64,000 nucleotides of DNA from Syngnathus acus (Eukaryota; Chordata; Actinopteri; Syngnathiformes; Syngnathidae): the NCBI RefSeq assembly GCF_901709675.1, contig NC_051095.1, positions 18,690,956-18,754,955 of the forward strand. Direction: 5' to 3'. Both the position numbers and the translations under genes were made by a program. The notes beneath the pieces are model-generated. The model saw only the letters and a list, made by a program, of their open reading frames with translations. It was not told where the DNA came from and searched no databases. Every line of letters begins with the position of its first letter. Position 1 is the stretch's first letter. Shown here piece after piece: positions 12,969 to 26,049 of this stretch.

Positions 12969-13908
12969 CAACACCTCACAGACCATCTCAACACCATAGA
13001 CACCACCGGTAACATCAAATTCACTCATGAAGAAGAAACAGATCGATCCATAGCTTTTTTAGACATCAACATACACCACACAGACAACGGTGACATAAAA
13101 ACAAAAGTACACAGAAAACCCACACACACCGACCAATACCTCCTCTGGACATCAGAACATCCCACTATACACAAACTGTCAGTAGTCAGAACACTATACG
13201 AACGCACAACAATAATCACGGATCCGGAGGACATAACACAGGAAGAAAAATACATACAACACGCACTCAAAAAATTTCAGTATCCACAATGGGCAATAAC
13301 CAAAGGTGCAGAACAGGTAAAAAACAAAAAATACAAAACACAGGAGCAAAGAAACAAACAAACACGGAAACAAGAACCCAGCGGAATGGTGACGTTGCCG
13401 TATGTAAGAGGAATTACGGAACGCATCAAAAGAGCCATGATAAAATACAACATAAGCACGCCTACGTATCAAACCACACACAACACTCCGTCAGATACTG
13501 GTCCACGCAAAAGACAGAGTTAATCCGGAAAATAAATGCAATTCCATATACGAGATTCCATGCAAATCATGCAATAAATCATATATCGGGGAGACAGGGA
13601 GGAACTTCATCACAAGAAAAACGGAACACAAGAAGGAATGTGAGAAGGAGACAGCAACAAGACAAACAAGAGCAATAAACCTACAAGCAGAACAGGAACA
13701 CTACAAGTCAGCCATCACCGACCACTGTAAAAGAGAAAACCACATCATGGACTGGGAAAAGGCCAGAGTCATCCGCACTGAAGACAACAAACATCAGCGT
13801 TGGGTCAGGGAGGCCATTGAGATCCGCAAGCGGGGCCCGAGGACCATCAACAGGGACGAGGGAGCCTACATGCTCTCTACAACCTGGAACAGCATTTTGG
13901 AGAGGTGA
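12969..13908 (+). pseudogene. Penelope-like thumb/linker and GIY-YIG endonuclease (broken)
   Basis: After the frameshift the product continues HLTDHLNTIDTTGNIKFTHE, RSIAFLDINIHH, KVHRKPTHTDQYL, up to a TAA at 13521-13523. The endonuclease resumes in another frame at 13549 with YEIPCKSCNKSYIGETGRNF and runs to TGA at 13906-13908. The C-K-S-C pair is the linker zinc-binding motif, and SYIGETGR is the GIY-YIG signature with its catalytic Arg context. The family nicks target DNA for integration. Confidence 0.9.
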
Positions 13909-13921
13909 ACGGACAGCAGAG

Positions 13922-13961
13922 GGCGTGGCTCACCTGTCAAATCTGACAGGTGAGCCACGCC
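13922..13961. repeat. perfect hairpin: 18-bp arms, 4-nt loop
   Basis: GGCGTGGCTCACCTGTCA at 13922-13939 and its exact complement at 13944-13961 are separated by AATC. It lies 13 nt past the endonuclease stop codon of the Penelope-like element, in its 3' untranslated region. Confidence 0.97.
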
Positions 13962-14002
13962 TTCATCCATCAGCTGATAAAGACGCGTCACAACCACATC
14001 AG

Positions 14003-14046
14003 TGACACTCTGATGAAGGCGGAAGAACCCGCCGAAACATGTCAGG
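14003..14046 (+). ncRNA. candidate hammerhead ribozyme core at the Penelope-like element 3' end
   Basis: The invariant hammerhead blocks occur in order: CTGATGA at 14010-14016, a five-pair stem II (GGCGG 14018-14022 with CCGCC 14029-14033, loop AAGAAC), GAAA at 14034-14037, and GTC at 14041-14043. The remaining ACATGT could form the 1-2 bp stem III known from minimal type I hammerheads in Penelope-like elements. Stem I is weak: only two pairs next to the core are evident, so this copy may be decayed. Cleavage would fall after 14043. Confidence 0.55.
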
Positions 14047-14822
14047 TAAATGAACCTAAAACAAATTGTTTGATATAGAAGAACCAGTGAAGTAATGTTC
14101 AACCAAGGAAGATTTCACATTGAGTTGGTCAATTTTGTCAATTTTGTGAGTTAAATATGATGAGATTCTCAATAAAAAAAATATGTACTTCTTTTTTGTT
14201 TGGTGGCATGCCCTAATAAAAAAAATAACGTGTATACTGTATTGAGCGCCAACACGCTGCCACCTAGTGTCCATAATAAGTCCTGCAGCCCCATTGACCT
14301 ATCGCGTAAATACCCTTTGTCTCCCCAACCCCCAAACAAATTGGATTCATAATGTATGGTTTACATTACAACACTGCTTATAGCATATGTGCCATGTCTG
14401 ATCTTGTGTGTAATATGTGCCAATAAGACCCAGGTGATGATATTGTTTTAAGCAAAAGGGCAGCAGCTGCTGTCACAGAGTGTTGGCGTGGAAAGTGCCA
14501 ATCTGACCTATTGCTTTAGAGACGATGAAAAACACCACACGTCCGTGACCTTTTCCGCTTCATTACCTTCCGTGATGCCTCATAAAAGTGAGGAGAATAC
14601 ACCCACCTTGGCAGTGAGAGCGAAGGACAGCCACCCCACCATTCCCTTTCGAGCCCCCCTCCTATTCTTTTATTGCTCGGATATGAGATTCACACATGAT
14701 AGTTCTACTGCAGGCCTATGACACTCACTGGCCAAAATATTAGGTACGTGCCACAGTCCAATCAAATGAGATCCAGTACTAGACTAGATCTAGTACTATA
14801 CTACATATGAGTTCAATTAGAG

Positions 14823-15109
14823 CAGGGGTGCCCAATACGTCGATCGCGATCGACCGGTCGATCGCCAAGCCACTATTGGTCGATCGCGTGATATTAAAAT
14901 GTTTTTATTTTTTTTCGCACTTGACGCGTGTACAAACAACGGCGCTAACAACACAACACAAACACGCTAGCTCGCGAGTTCCCTCCAATTGTCAGAACCC
15001 TGTTTTTTCTCTTAAACTTAAGAAAGGGTATAAAAATGAGTGGGGCGGCTGGCCATAGTAAGAAGTATCACTTTCATAGGGAATGGGAGTAGGACTTTTT
15101 TTTCACGAT

Positions 15110-15148
<39 letters not shown>

Positions 15149-15228
15149 TGTTTTTTTTAGTGGGTAGATCTTTGTAACTTGGTCATTTCAAAAGTAGCTC
15201 GCGAGCTGAAAAAGTTTGGGCACCCCTG
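14823..15228. mobile_element. hAT-type MITE (406 bp) with perfect 8-bp target duplication
   Basis: Ends CAGGGGTGCCCAA and TTTGGGCACCCCTG are inverted repeats, flanked by AATTAGAG at 14815-14822 and 15229-15236. The left part holds a nested palindromic GTCGATCGCGATCGAC stretch. The interior has a (TA)n run at 15114-15140. No transposase. Confidence 0.95.
15114..15140. repeat. (TA)n microsatellite inside the MITE
   Basis: About thirteen alternating TA units. Confidence 0.95.
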
Positions 15229-17661
15229 AATTAGAGCAATGTTTATTATTGTACACATACACCACACCACACCACCCATATTTACGGTTTTGCTTTTTGT
15301 AGATTCACACATTTGCATTTTTGGAGCTTTTTGTTTTGTTTTTAACTGAAAATCTGTTTGCTGTTATGGGATCAGGCCATAACAATTTGTGGCACCACTT
15401 TGTGGAATATTGGTGTAGTTAGGTTGAAAAAGTCTGTATCATGCTATTTTAAGCTTTCCACCGTTCATTATAGGCATATGAATACCACCTTTGACACAAT
15501 GACGATGTAATTTCTTATAAAATATGAGTTATTTACACAATATATTTAATCTAAAACTAAATAATATTTGTGTTGGTCACACACAGTATTTAAATATAGG
15601 AACAGCTACTTGAAACTCTGGTAAAAGTAGAATTACAGATTAAGCTCCTTTACTCAATAAAAAGTACAGACGATACAAAAAGAATTTCTCTTTTTTCCAT
15701 TTTGAGTTTCCCCCCAAAAAACAACTTGTATATTGCTCATACTGAAAAGAAAACAGAGCTACCTAGCGTTAGGCTAACTTCTACCATTTTAGGCAGCAAT
15801 GTGGTCTCATAACTTTGCCGATTAACAGGAAAAACTGAAAAAATATCATGTTTATGTCAATTCAAAAAAGTAAAGCGTAAGTACAGACATCCGTTTTCAA
15901 ATGGGAATAAAGTACAGCTGCCGATACATGAGAAATTCAGTATAGTTAAGCACAGTAACATCGACGTCATGGCGTCATTGCTGCTTCTTAACAATGAAGG
16001 TTACCAAAATTACAGCAAAACCTCTAAATCCAAGCTTAGTTTAACATTTGACCCAAACTTCCGAAAAAAAAAAAAATCATCCCATTCCACATCTTTGGAA
16101 TAAAGCATGGGTTTGAAAGGGCTTTAAAATACATAGTAATTATAGAGAAATATAACGATTCCCGTTACTGATATAAATTGGTTCAAATCCAAGCGTAGAT
16201 TTAATTATATTTGGCACCCCCTGCTGGTTAATGTGTAAACAGTTGTATAGTAGGTTGAGCCTTCTAACAAATCTTGGCTTTCTTTACAGTAGTCAGTGTT
16301 GCGAACATAGCGACTCAGCTACTTTTCCGAACCCTTTTGCCACTATTTTACCCAAAAGTACCTGGTGTAATTAGTGACTGTATTATCTCCTATGTGTCAA
16401 ATGAATCATCGCATTAACCGCTGGTTAATGTAATCATACCCATTCCCCTCATACAGTGCCCATGAAGATTCAATTGTGTTTTCCCACATGGAGACAGCAC
16501 TTCATGACCAGGCTGTCAATATAGTGGTGTGAATCCGAACAGTGAGCAGCCTCAGTCTGATAAAGTAGTTGCTTCCTATACCTAATAGGCCATAATGCTT
16601 TGTGGATATTCTGGACAACTCTTTCTTGCAGAATAGCTTGAATTCAGCAACACTGGAGGGCTTTTCGAGCATGAGCATTTTTTAAATAAAATACTGAATA
16701 CAAACTACATTTTCTGTTTACTTGGGTTATTTTTGGGTGATGTTTACCTTTGTTTGAAGCGCTTAAACATTAAAATGAGCAAACTGCAGAAAAAAATTAG
16801 AAGGGGCAAATATTGAATATATATCGATACTATATGATGAGATTTAAAATTACATGAGGACTACTACCTGCCAAACCCCACCCCCATACAGTTGTACTCT
16901 GACAGTTGTATTTGACATATGTGGCCAGGGAATGTTGTTGATATGAATGATGGATTTGCACGTGAAACGATACTGCTCCAACAAAAATTACCCCGGAATG
17001 AAACCACATCCAGACAGTCTGAATAGCCTTTTCCCACGCAAGGCAATGCAAATTATTTGTGCCTCTCAATGTCAATCGGATTTCTTTCAAATGGGTAGCC
17101 CATATCTTACGCTCGTCAGAAGGGAAGAGGCAGGCTGAACTCTGGGTTACTAATAGAAAACCTGCTTGGGAGCAGGTTAGCTTCACAGTCAGTTGCCATG
17201 GTGAGTGACTCAGCGTTTCACTTACCTCTCTTCTCGGAACTGGAAACCTAGAGATTTCCTGATTTCAGGCTTAACCTCTTCAGTTTCCACTAAACCTGTT
17301 TTCTGGAAAACACCCAGAACATTAATAGTGCTGCAACACATGTAAAAAGACTAAATAACAATATTAGAAGGCATTTAATCTTTATCCTCTACAAATACAT
17401 TTTTATCAGTTGTTTGTGTTTGTATAAATTACTATGTAATATAAAGTGCTATTTTACTCCTTAAAAACACCCATTGTCCTCCATTGTGGTTGTTGTCTGG
17501 TGTGTTTCATATACAAGTCTAATTTCAGCTACCAGTAAAGAACCTTGTACATGAACCTGGGTCAAGAAACAAATTAAATTCGTATCTCAACGTATGATGA
17601 AATGATGCACTTTGACTTGAGAGACAAGCTTTGTATGTTGAGGAGGGGCCAAGTTTAGCCT

Positions 17662-17696
<35 letters not shown>

Positions 17697-18000
17697 TTTA
17701 TTTTTTTACCCGAAAGCAAATACTCTAAAAGCATCTTAAACATCAGATTATGTTTTAATTTTTATTTGGAAATAAATAATAAAATAGATGATCTCTTGAC
17801 AAAGAATTCTTTATACAAAACAGTTAGGGTTGAGTTTAATTTAGCTGGAAACCTAAGCAAGTTATGTTGATTGTTACATCAGTATTATGCAGTACATGCA
17901 ATACCATATATTAACATTAACAGCCAGTACGAGACGCTTATAGTATATCATCATGTAATCAATCAAAAGATGACATCCATAATATGTGACTAGCATTCAT
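15229..18000. other. no gene recognised
   Basis: AT-rich unique-looking sequence. It includes a (TA)n run at 17664-17692 and no exon-like frames that I recognise. Confidence 0.55.
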
Positions 18001-18024
18001 CTCGTAGCTCATCCTGAGCATGCA

Positions 18025-18237
<213 letters not shown>

Positions 18238-18725
18238 ACTTCCGTTTCAGGAGTGTAGGGTGATGCCCCCCGGCAGAGATCACCACACTGCCAATGCCCC
18301 ACCTCCCACCCCCCACAGGGTGCAATAATGAAGGGTCACCAATGTTGACAGGATGACAGGACCTTGACTTGTCCAGTGAATGAAAGAGAAATGCAGAGAC
18401 TCTTATTGGTTTTGTACATGTCACGTGTAACATTGTTGCAAAACAGTCTTCTGTAACCAACATATTATGTAAAAGTGACTTTTTAAATGTAGTGAGTCCA
18501 AATAGTTGTGTCTGTGGAGTGCCCACTTGCCTGCCCATCAAGTTTGAAGTTAAACAACCTGTACAGTAAATTGTATTTAAATAGAAGTACCGTGTGTGAT
18601 GTAAAAACTCCTGGAAACTATTTATCAATGCCAAAGAACTACAAACAAAAAACAAGTTTAGTCTTCGTTTTCACAAGAAAAGTCAGCTTGAAGGTTATTG
18701 TCACCATCCATCAAAAACACAGCTA

Positions 18726-19623
18726 CCGTATTTTCCGGACTATAAGCCGCTACTTTTTTCACAAAATTTGAACCCTGCGGCTTGTTGTCCAGTGCGGCGT
18801 ATCTATGGATTTTTTGTGATTTTTGTGATGTCTAATACACTTATACACTCGTTAGCTTTGCTGGGCGGAGGGATATGTGACCAGACACTCGGTCACTAGG
18901 GAGAAGAGTGGTGTGTTGATTGCATGTCCGTCCGCCAGGCAAATAGTGTCGCACAATTGACACAACAAGAGACAGAACGAGACAGACATTACTGGAGAAA
19001 GGAAGCTTTTATACACAAACCCTCATTATGGGGGACAAAAGAAATGCACATGATGCCGCTTTCAAGTTAAATGCAGTTGATGTGCCTCTTAACGAAGGAA
19101 ATAGAGCTGCTCATGCACTGTAGAGGTTTCCTTCGGTCACTAGAGGGCACTGGGCTATTGTTGATGACATCTTGTTGTGCCACCCTTTTCTTTCTTTATT
19201 TCCCGGTCACGTCTACTCTGGAGCTATTGGTGTAGCTCGTATCGCATTGCCAACTTTATCCCTGTAAGCGGTACCATTTTATATATTATTACGTAGTTGT
19301 GTGTTGCTAGACTTCCCTGCAAATTAAGTTTAGTATGGTCGTCGCTGAGATTTATGAATGTTTGTATGTTTGCAGCGCTTCTTCATCTCTGTCAATAAAC
19401 GTTATGTTACTAAAAGATATGCGTCCCTAAAAGAACCATCCTCTTTCCTGAACCATCCTCTTTGTGTAAATTCTCTTACAAATGAAAGTTAATGAAAATG
19501 AAACACTAAACCATCTTTGGCTTAAAGTCCGGTGCGGCTTATATATGAACAAAACGAGATTTTCCCCTAATTTTAACTGGTGCGGCTTATAATCAGGTAT
19601 GGTTCATAGTCCAGAAATTATGG
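18726..19623 (+). mobile_element. TA-flanked DNA transposon with CCGTATTTTCCGG... termini
   Basis: The left end is CCGTATTTTCCGGACTATAA. The right end contains the diverged complement (GTTCATAGTCC...ATTATGG). TA is present on both sides (18724-18725 and 19624-19625), pointing to the Tc1/mariner superfamily. Subterminal GGTGCGGCTTATA motifs are shared with the copy at 44637-45431. The interior holds a short transposase remnant at 19028-19123. Confidence 0.8.
19028..19123 (+). pseudogene. N-terminal remnant of a pogo-like transposase
   Basis: A 31-codon frame, MGDKRNAHDAAFKLNAVDVP...NEGNRAAH, then TAG. It resembles the start of the CENP-B/pogo-type helix-turn-helix found in Tigger-like transposases (K..YDA.FKLK...A...GN.AAAR). 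No further transposase sequence follows, so the element is a deletion derivative. The assignment is from memory of the motif only. Confidence 0.55.
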
Positions 19624-19625
19624 TA

Positions 19626-22550
19626 TTTATTATGTATTTCCATTTTTGTTAATTGATGAATGTACAATAGAGCAAATGACAATTGCAATTCATTTTCTGT
19701 TTATTTCCGTTGATCATCTAAGTAAATATAACTAAATTAATTATAAATCCAACCATCCAATTTTGGAGCTACTAACTCTTTGGGGCGTACTGGAGCATGT
19801 AACAGCTGCATTGGGCGAGAGACACACGACCTCAGAACTGTTAAGTGGATGTGATAACCCTTGTCCTACCCTAATTATGAGTCATAAATTAAAAATGAGT
19901 GACTTTTTTATTATTAAAAAACAATTTGACACACATATGTACATGCACTTTAAAAATCAAAAGCTTTGTCTTGAAAAAAATAACTGCGTAACGTTGTGAC
20001 TCCTTGAGGTATTTTGGAGAAAACACACTACAAGCATGTTACTCAAAGAACTGGGAATTGTTTTAGAGATGGTGGCTGGTGAAAAGGCATCATGTATGTT
20101 TGTGTCTATAATAGCACTTCCCCCTCCACATCTCTGCATGGCAAACCCGCGGAGCTCAGTCATGGAAAGCAGCACTCAACCGAATCAATACGGCTCCTCT
20201 GCAGCTTTCCTATATCAACCGAGCTAAAATCCCACCATCTGTGACATATAGGTGGAGCGTATACATCGCTGAGAAGTTACTCTGTTGTTCTCTGCATGCC
20301 TTCTGCTCTTTTGATTCAAAAACAAAAAGATAACACCCATTCTCTTTTTATATTGTTAGTTTGTTGTGTCCTTTCACTTGGTTTTAGTGCTTCATATTTT
20401 GCTTATAAATTTTGCAGGAACGGTTTGCGGAAGAATTTTTTCAAGAGCTTTTCATGCAGGGCTCGAGACTACGATGAAATTAGTTACAGATGCAGCCTGT
20501 TTCAAAGCAAAATTTTATCCTGTCACTTTTGTGTGAGTGCATACAGTACGTTTTAATGCTCGCACCCAAACAGGCGTATTGTGGTTAAAAGTCACTCTCC
20601 CTCAGTCTTGTATAGCCTCCACATTGTGCGTACGCCGGCAGCTGTGGGCTTGGAACGCCAATGGCTACGTCGTTCCCTTCATAAAAAAATTCAGCGCGTT
20701 GGTGTGTGTCCATTGGTCCATGCAGCCCTGTGAAGGAACACACATTGCACGCATGTGCATTTATCATACAAATAGCTACCCCAGAAAATCAAAATAAAAG
20801 AGAACACATGGGAGTCAAGTCAAATTTATGTAGATCCTCAAAATCAGGTGACTCGGACTTGAGTGGAAAAAAAAAAACAATGTGATCAGATCATCCCTAC
20901 TATCTGCGTAAGTCATCTCTTTGACTTGGGCAGTTTTGATACTCCAAACAAAATGGCAGAAAGCATGAGAAAGAGTGATTGGCTTGAGCTTCGGTTGATA
21001 TTGAGCTCAGAGACATACTGACCAGGCTTGGGCTGCAGCCGTCAGGATGTCCACTGCTCCTCCATCAGCCACCTTTGTCCCGTCCAGAGATGTTGCCACA
21101 CCAGCCAAATCACACTTTTCATTGTTCTTCTAGAACGTCTTTGAGGCTTTGTCTCTCCATCTTTGCGCTCCTCGGCATTCAGATGATTTCCATTCTACTT
21201 TGCTCATGGTTGTATTGGTTTCGTCTGCTGCTCGCTTCCTGCGTCGCCCCTGCTGCTCGTTACGTTGAGCAGCTCGGACTTCCTTAGTCGTCAGCTGAGT
21301 ATCGATGGATCGAAACTCCCTACGCCGCCCTGGCTCACGCTAAGCTGATGCCTTATTCTGTTCAATTGTAAGGAAGGTCAAGGCATTGGCAGAAGCCATT
21401 TCTGACCATTTCTAAAAGACTTCTGCACAAATTGCCTGAGCATCACCTCGCTCTTTTGATCTTTTTGCCTCCAGCGATGACAACCCTAAAATGACGCTAC
21501 ATTGTTTACAAACTCTCAACGGGTCGATAATGTCTCTTCATTGGAATGGTCAGTCACAATGTTCATCACATCATTTGCTGCTTCCTTCACAAACAGTTTC
21601 TTTGTTCAATTTGGTAGGTCAAAAGTCCAAGCACCTCTTCTTTGGCGAGAAGTCGAGAGCCACAAATATCTTCAATTGGATCAATCAGGTACATCACCAT
21701 AGCTGTAGCATGAATTAAAAAGTCAGACAGGTGCCAAATCAAAATGCCATGTGATATAAACAAAATTTCTGCAATGCAAACCTAGTGATCAGCCAAAATC
21801 TGTACCATTGATTTGGGCAACAAAAATTTAAACACAATGACAAGCTTGGTTTTGGAAATTCCGTCCCCAGACGCAGTGGGGTCAGAGAAACAAGGAGCAT
21901 TTTAAACTTTAGCGCTGATGTAGTCTTGTTATCCTTTTGTCAGCCATAAGACGTGATGAGACTAAACTTCAGGACGTTTGAGACAATCTTGTCAGAATTG
22001 GGAAATTTTTTTCCCCAACCCTTACAACAAATTCTGGTTGGAGCTGAACATATATGAAAAAATAAACCCCAATTTGTTAAACTGTGGAAACTTGAAAAAT
22101 GTCCGCAACCTGTGTGGGTGCGCTCACTAATATTTCAACCTGTGAGTCATGACGGGTGTTTCGGACCCACCACGCAAACTCGTAATTAGCGTTTGGACAA
22201 CATATAACATGGCTTTGGTGGCCATGGCGACACCAACGACAACAAGGGCGAAGCAGGCAAAATGTCACATGAAAATTTAAGGACCCTCATAGTCTTTTCT
22301 TTTTTTTCTTCAGTGTGGATTTGCAGCCGGGGAAACTCTCGAGGTAAACGCCAATTTAGACGTCAGTGTCGGGTGACGGGACGCCATCTTTGTGTGCGGT
22401 GAAGATGTCTGAACATGAAACATGTTAGCAGTTTTAGACATGAGAAGGCACGCGGGGATTTTCGTTTTTGGTACGTAGCTGTTGAGCCTGCGGGCACGCA
22501 TGCACTCTTTGTATTGCTAATATCCTAATATATATATACATAACGATATG
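19626..22550. other. no gene recognised; degenerate coding-like patch at 20930-21720
   Basis: Mostly unique-looking sequence. The 20930-21720 part is GC-richer and has exon-like base composition, but stops occur in every frame and I recognise no protein. It may be an old transposase or LINE fragment. Confidence 0.4.
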
Positions 22551-22551
22551 T

Positions 22552-22596
22552 AGAGAGAGAGAGAGAAAGAGAGAGAGAGAGCGAGAGAGAGAGAGA
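22552..22596. repeat. (GA)n microsatellite
   Basis: Purine repeat GAGAGA with a few interruptions. Confidence 0.95.
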
Positions 22597-22599
22597 ATC

Positions 22600-25444
22600 C
22601 AGTTGCACAGGTCAACAATGGTTAGTGTTGATGCTGAGTGATTGATGCCTCTTGAGTGACATTTCAATCCATAGGAATTTGAGCGTACGGGAAAGCGAGA
22701 TTCAGTTTTTGTTAGACTGACTCATTGTCAAATGTGTTTTTTTTAAACTTGATTTTAGATGAGCTCATTGGTTAGAGGGTGCCTTTTAAGTTTTAAAGGC
22801 TTGACAAACAAATTGCTGGTCTGACATGCATGACTATATATATATAGTAAATTATGTTATGCGTGCATTCCACCTGAATGAATGACTTTCAGGGGTCAGT
22901 GAATCAGTGCTGAATGTGTCCAACTTGATTTGTAGAGCAAAACGTTTCCTCACTTCATATGTTCAGACCTACGTGGTGGCCCCGGCGGCCTTGTCACTCT
23001 CTGGCTGCCAATATCTTTTACTCATAAGCAAAATTTTTTTTTGCCAATAATGACAAAAAATCGGCCAACAGACAGCTTGTATTGTGAAAAAGGTCACTCA
23101 CTCGTAATTTTATTTGTCCAATATTTTCCCCTCAGTAGTTTTACTTTTATTTTTCATTTGTTTTTAGTCTATTTTTGGTCTCTCTCCACCCATATTTTTT
23201 TAGTCCATCCCAAATGAACCAACATTTTACTTTTTGGCATGTTCCTTAAAATATTTTATTATATTTTCCCCCAAAATTTGCAATTCCCCTATTCCTCAGA
23301 GAAACTTTTTTTTCCCATATCCATTTTATTGAACCCCACAGAATTGAATTGTCAATCTTATTTTTTGCATTAATTTGATGTGCTTCCTGGTGTGCTGCCC
23401 GTGTTGCCTTTTTTATGACGTCGCCTTGAGTTTATTTGGTCAGGGTGAGAATGTGCCAGGTCGCACTATGCAACCTTTAGCCCAAGCCACTGGTCCGCCT
23501 ACAGCCAAAGACCCCCCCCCCACACACACACACACCCATCCACCTCCCCCTGACCCAGCAGTTTACTATTATGTCGCCTGACTTCATAACAAAAGAACTA
23601 CACTAGGCTGTTTGTGTTGTTTTAGGTAATGACAACTTTTGGGGTTTAAAACGCAAAGTCCACGTTAGCGCAAACCTTATATAAATTTATTAATGAACTA
23701 TGCAAACTAAAACCCCTCACAAATTGTACTTCTGCATTGAATTTGTCACATGTTCCAGTCCAACCCCGACCCCTCCCAGAAATGACACTTTTTTTTAGTA
23801 TCATTGTATTATTTCACAAAGAAAATTTACTTATTTCATGGATTTGTAGGCCTACATTTAAGTTTATTTTCCCCTTGAATTTTTTTTTCCATTTAATTTG
23901 TACTACATTTTATTCTAGATTTTCCCCAAATTTTTCTTTTTCATGGAACTCAACTAGTCTTCAACTGGAAATCGTATATTTGATTTTTTAAAATGTGTTT
24001 TAGTCTCCTCCCTTTTTCTTTTACATGGATTTTTCATCCCATAAATTATTCTCTTTTAATGTAAAGTAAACTTTTTTTTTGTTTTTTTAGCTTTGTTTAA
24101 TATTTTGAGAACATTTTCTAATAGCAATTTTGTCTGCCCACCCCAGTGATTGTACTTTTTATAATTATTATTATTATGACTACTATTTTGTTTTGTGTTT
24201 TAGTCCATTTTCTTCTCCATAAATTGTGCCTTTCATTGAATATTTCACGTTTACCATCTTTAACTTGGAATGAGACTTTTCCATTGAATTTCCATTGCAT
24301 TTAGACTATTTTTCTCCTCAGAAGTTGCACATCATTATTGTTTTTGTTATATTTTAACCACTATACCCACGTGCTCTTATTAAAATATTGTGTGCACATT
24401 TTCTGTCTTCTGTTTTTAATCAGCCATAGCGGAACAAATCTCACATTAACATGTACAGAAATCCACTTTTTCAATCAGATCAGAAATCTCTCAAAGAAAT
24501 ATTTCTTTTTTTCAGGAGCAGGTGGGGTGGGGGGGGGGGGGGGCAGAATTACAAATTCCACCTTTAAACATGATTGCAATCGATGCAAGTGCCACAAGCA
24601 AGGACTTGAAAACTTCAAAATGTAAAGAGGGGGAATTAAAAGTCCTTTAAATGAACATGTCAAAATCTGCATGCCCCTTTCTCCCCCTCCTCCGCCTCAT
24701 CCTCCTCCTCCTCTTCTGTGCACATGTTGATTGTGCAGATGTGTATTGCGACGGCAGACGAGGCTTATCCTCCCCTCAACTGATTATTTCCCCCATCACT
24801 GCAATACACAACTTAAAGCAGCTTTCGGCGCATTGTTGGACTGCTCCATCTTATTTTTAGACGGCCGGCCTTTTAATTAAACAGCATCTGGCCTAACTGA
24901 TTTACTTCCCAAGCGTCCCCCCCCCCCCCCCCAACTCCATGTAATCCCCCTCTTGAGAGGTGACCCCCGAGGCTTCTTCCAACATGACACCAGCTCTTAA
25001 AGCAACTTTCTCCCTTCCTTTTCTTGCCGAATGTGTGCGTATGTGTGCTTATTTTAATTAAATATCACAAGCTGCATTGTAATTTAACAATTGAGTAAAC
25101 ACACTGAACGAACTCCCAAATAAGATCAGCGGTTCAGCCTCGGCACCGTGCTTTCTCGGTGGGGCGCGCGGCAGTCCCCCAATCGGGTGAGTACGTCGCC
25201 TCTTCGACTTGCTCAACCAATAACTCCTCGTCAAAACATCCGTGTTTGGACACGTTGGTGAATCATTAATTGTTGCGTTTTCTACGCAAATGTCCACTTT
25301 TGCCACCCTTACAATACATTTGCATTAATATGTTTTATTTAATATGGTACTACAATGTAGAATATGCGCGATTACTCATCTGACATCAATGTGTGCCTGT
25401 TTCAATCAAAATGGAATGTTGAAGTTGAGGAAATACAGTCGCCA

Positions 25445-25492
<48 letters not shown>

Positions 25493-26018
25493 CTCCGCAA
25501 TATTCACTCCCTTTTTTCCTGCTATGCATATAATATGTGGTTATTTTAGTTGAAATGTAATATAACAAGAACTACTGAAGCTTAAAAACAGACAACAATT
25601 AGGTTAATAGCTCATTCTCTGCTCTCTCATCGGCGTATGCGGCCGCTCGTAGCCGAGCGAAGGCGTCTCCTCTCCAGCTTGTAAGCTTGCATACTCCTGG
25701 TGCCGAATCTTTTTTGGCAGGCTTGCAAATGATCTTTTCTTCTTCGATGCCTTTTGATTTTCATTTTTACCTTATTATCGAGGGGGTAGGGTGGAAAAGA
25801 ACAGAAAAGATATTGTCTTCGGTTCTTTTCCTCCGCTGGGGTGTCCCTCCCCGGAGCATGTAGCAGCATGTATCCGAGGGAAGGTGCCTCCTCCCCGGCC
25901 TACCTAGTCAGATACTCCCTGCCCAAACCTGCAAATGCAAATGTTCTCTTTGTCCCCTTGCATACCTATACTAGCAAATAAAGGTATTATATTTTGCATG
26001 ATCATCCACTTGACCCCC

Positions 26019-26049
<31 letters not shown>

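Larger units (their letters stand above)
11703..14104 (+). mobile_element. Penelope-like retroelement, 5'-truncated and frameshifted
   Basis: Plus-strand copy with the two hallmark domains of Penelope-like elements: a reverse transcriptase followed by a GIY-YIG endonuclease. Coding passes through at least four frames: to about 12005, then about 12006-12945, then about 12969-13520 (TAA at 13521-13523), then 13549-13908. It is therefore inactive. A 9-bp direct repeat TGTTCAACC occurs at 11703-11711 and 14096-14104 and may be the target-site duplication. The 3' end carries an 18-bp-arm hairpin and a hammerhead-like core, described separately. Confidence 0.92.

Noticed and set aside
13922-13961. 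A microRNA precursor
   Set aside because: The stem is only 18 bp with a 4-nt loop, too short for a typical pre-miRNA, and it lies in a retroelement.
25860-25983. A 36-codon frame beginning MYPREGASSPAYLV
   Set aside because: Short, with no homologue I recognise and no splice or promoter support.
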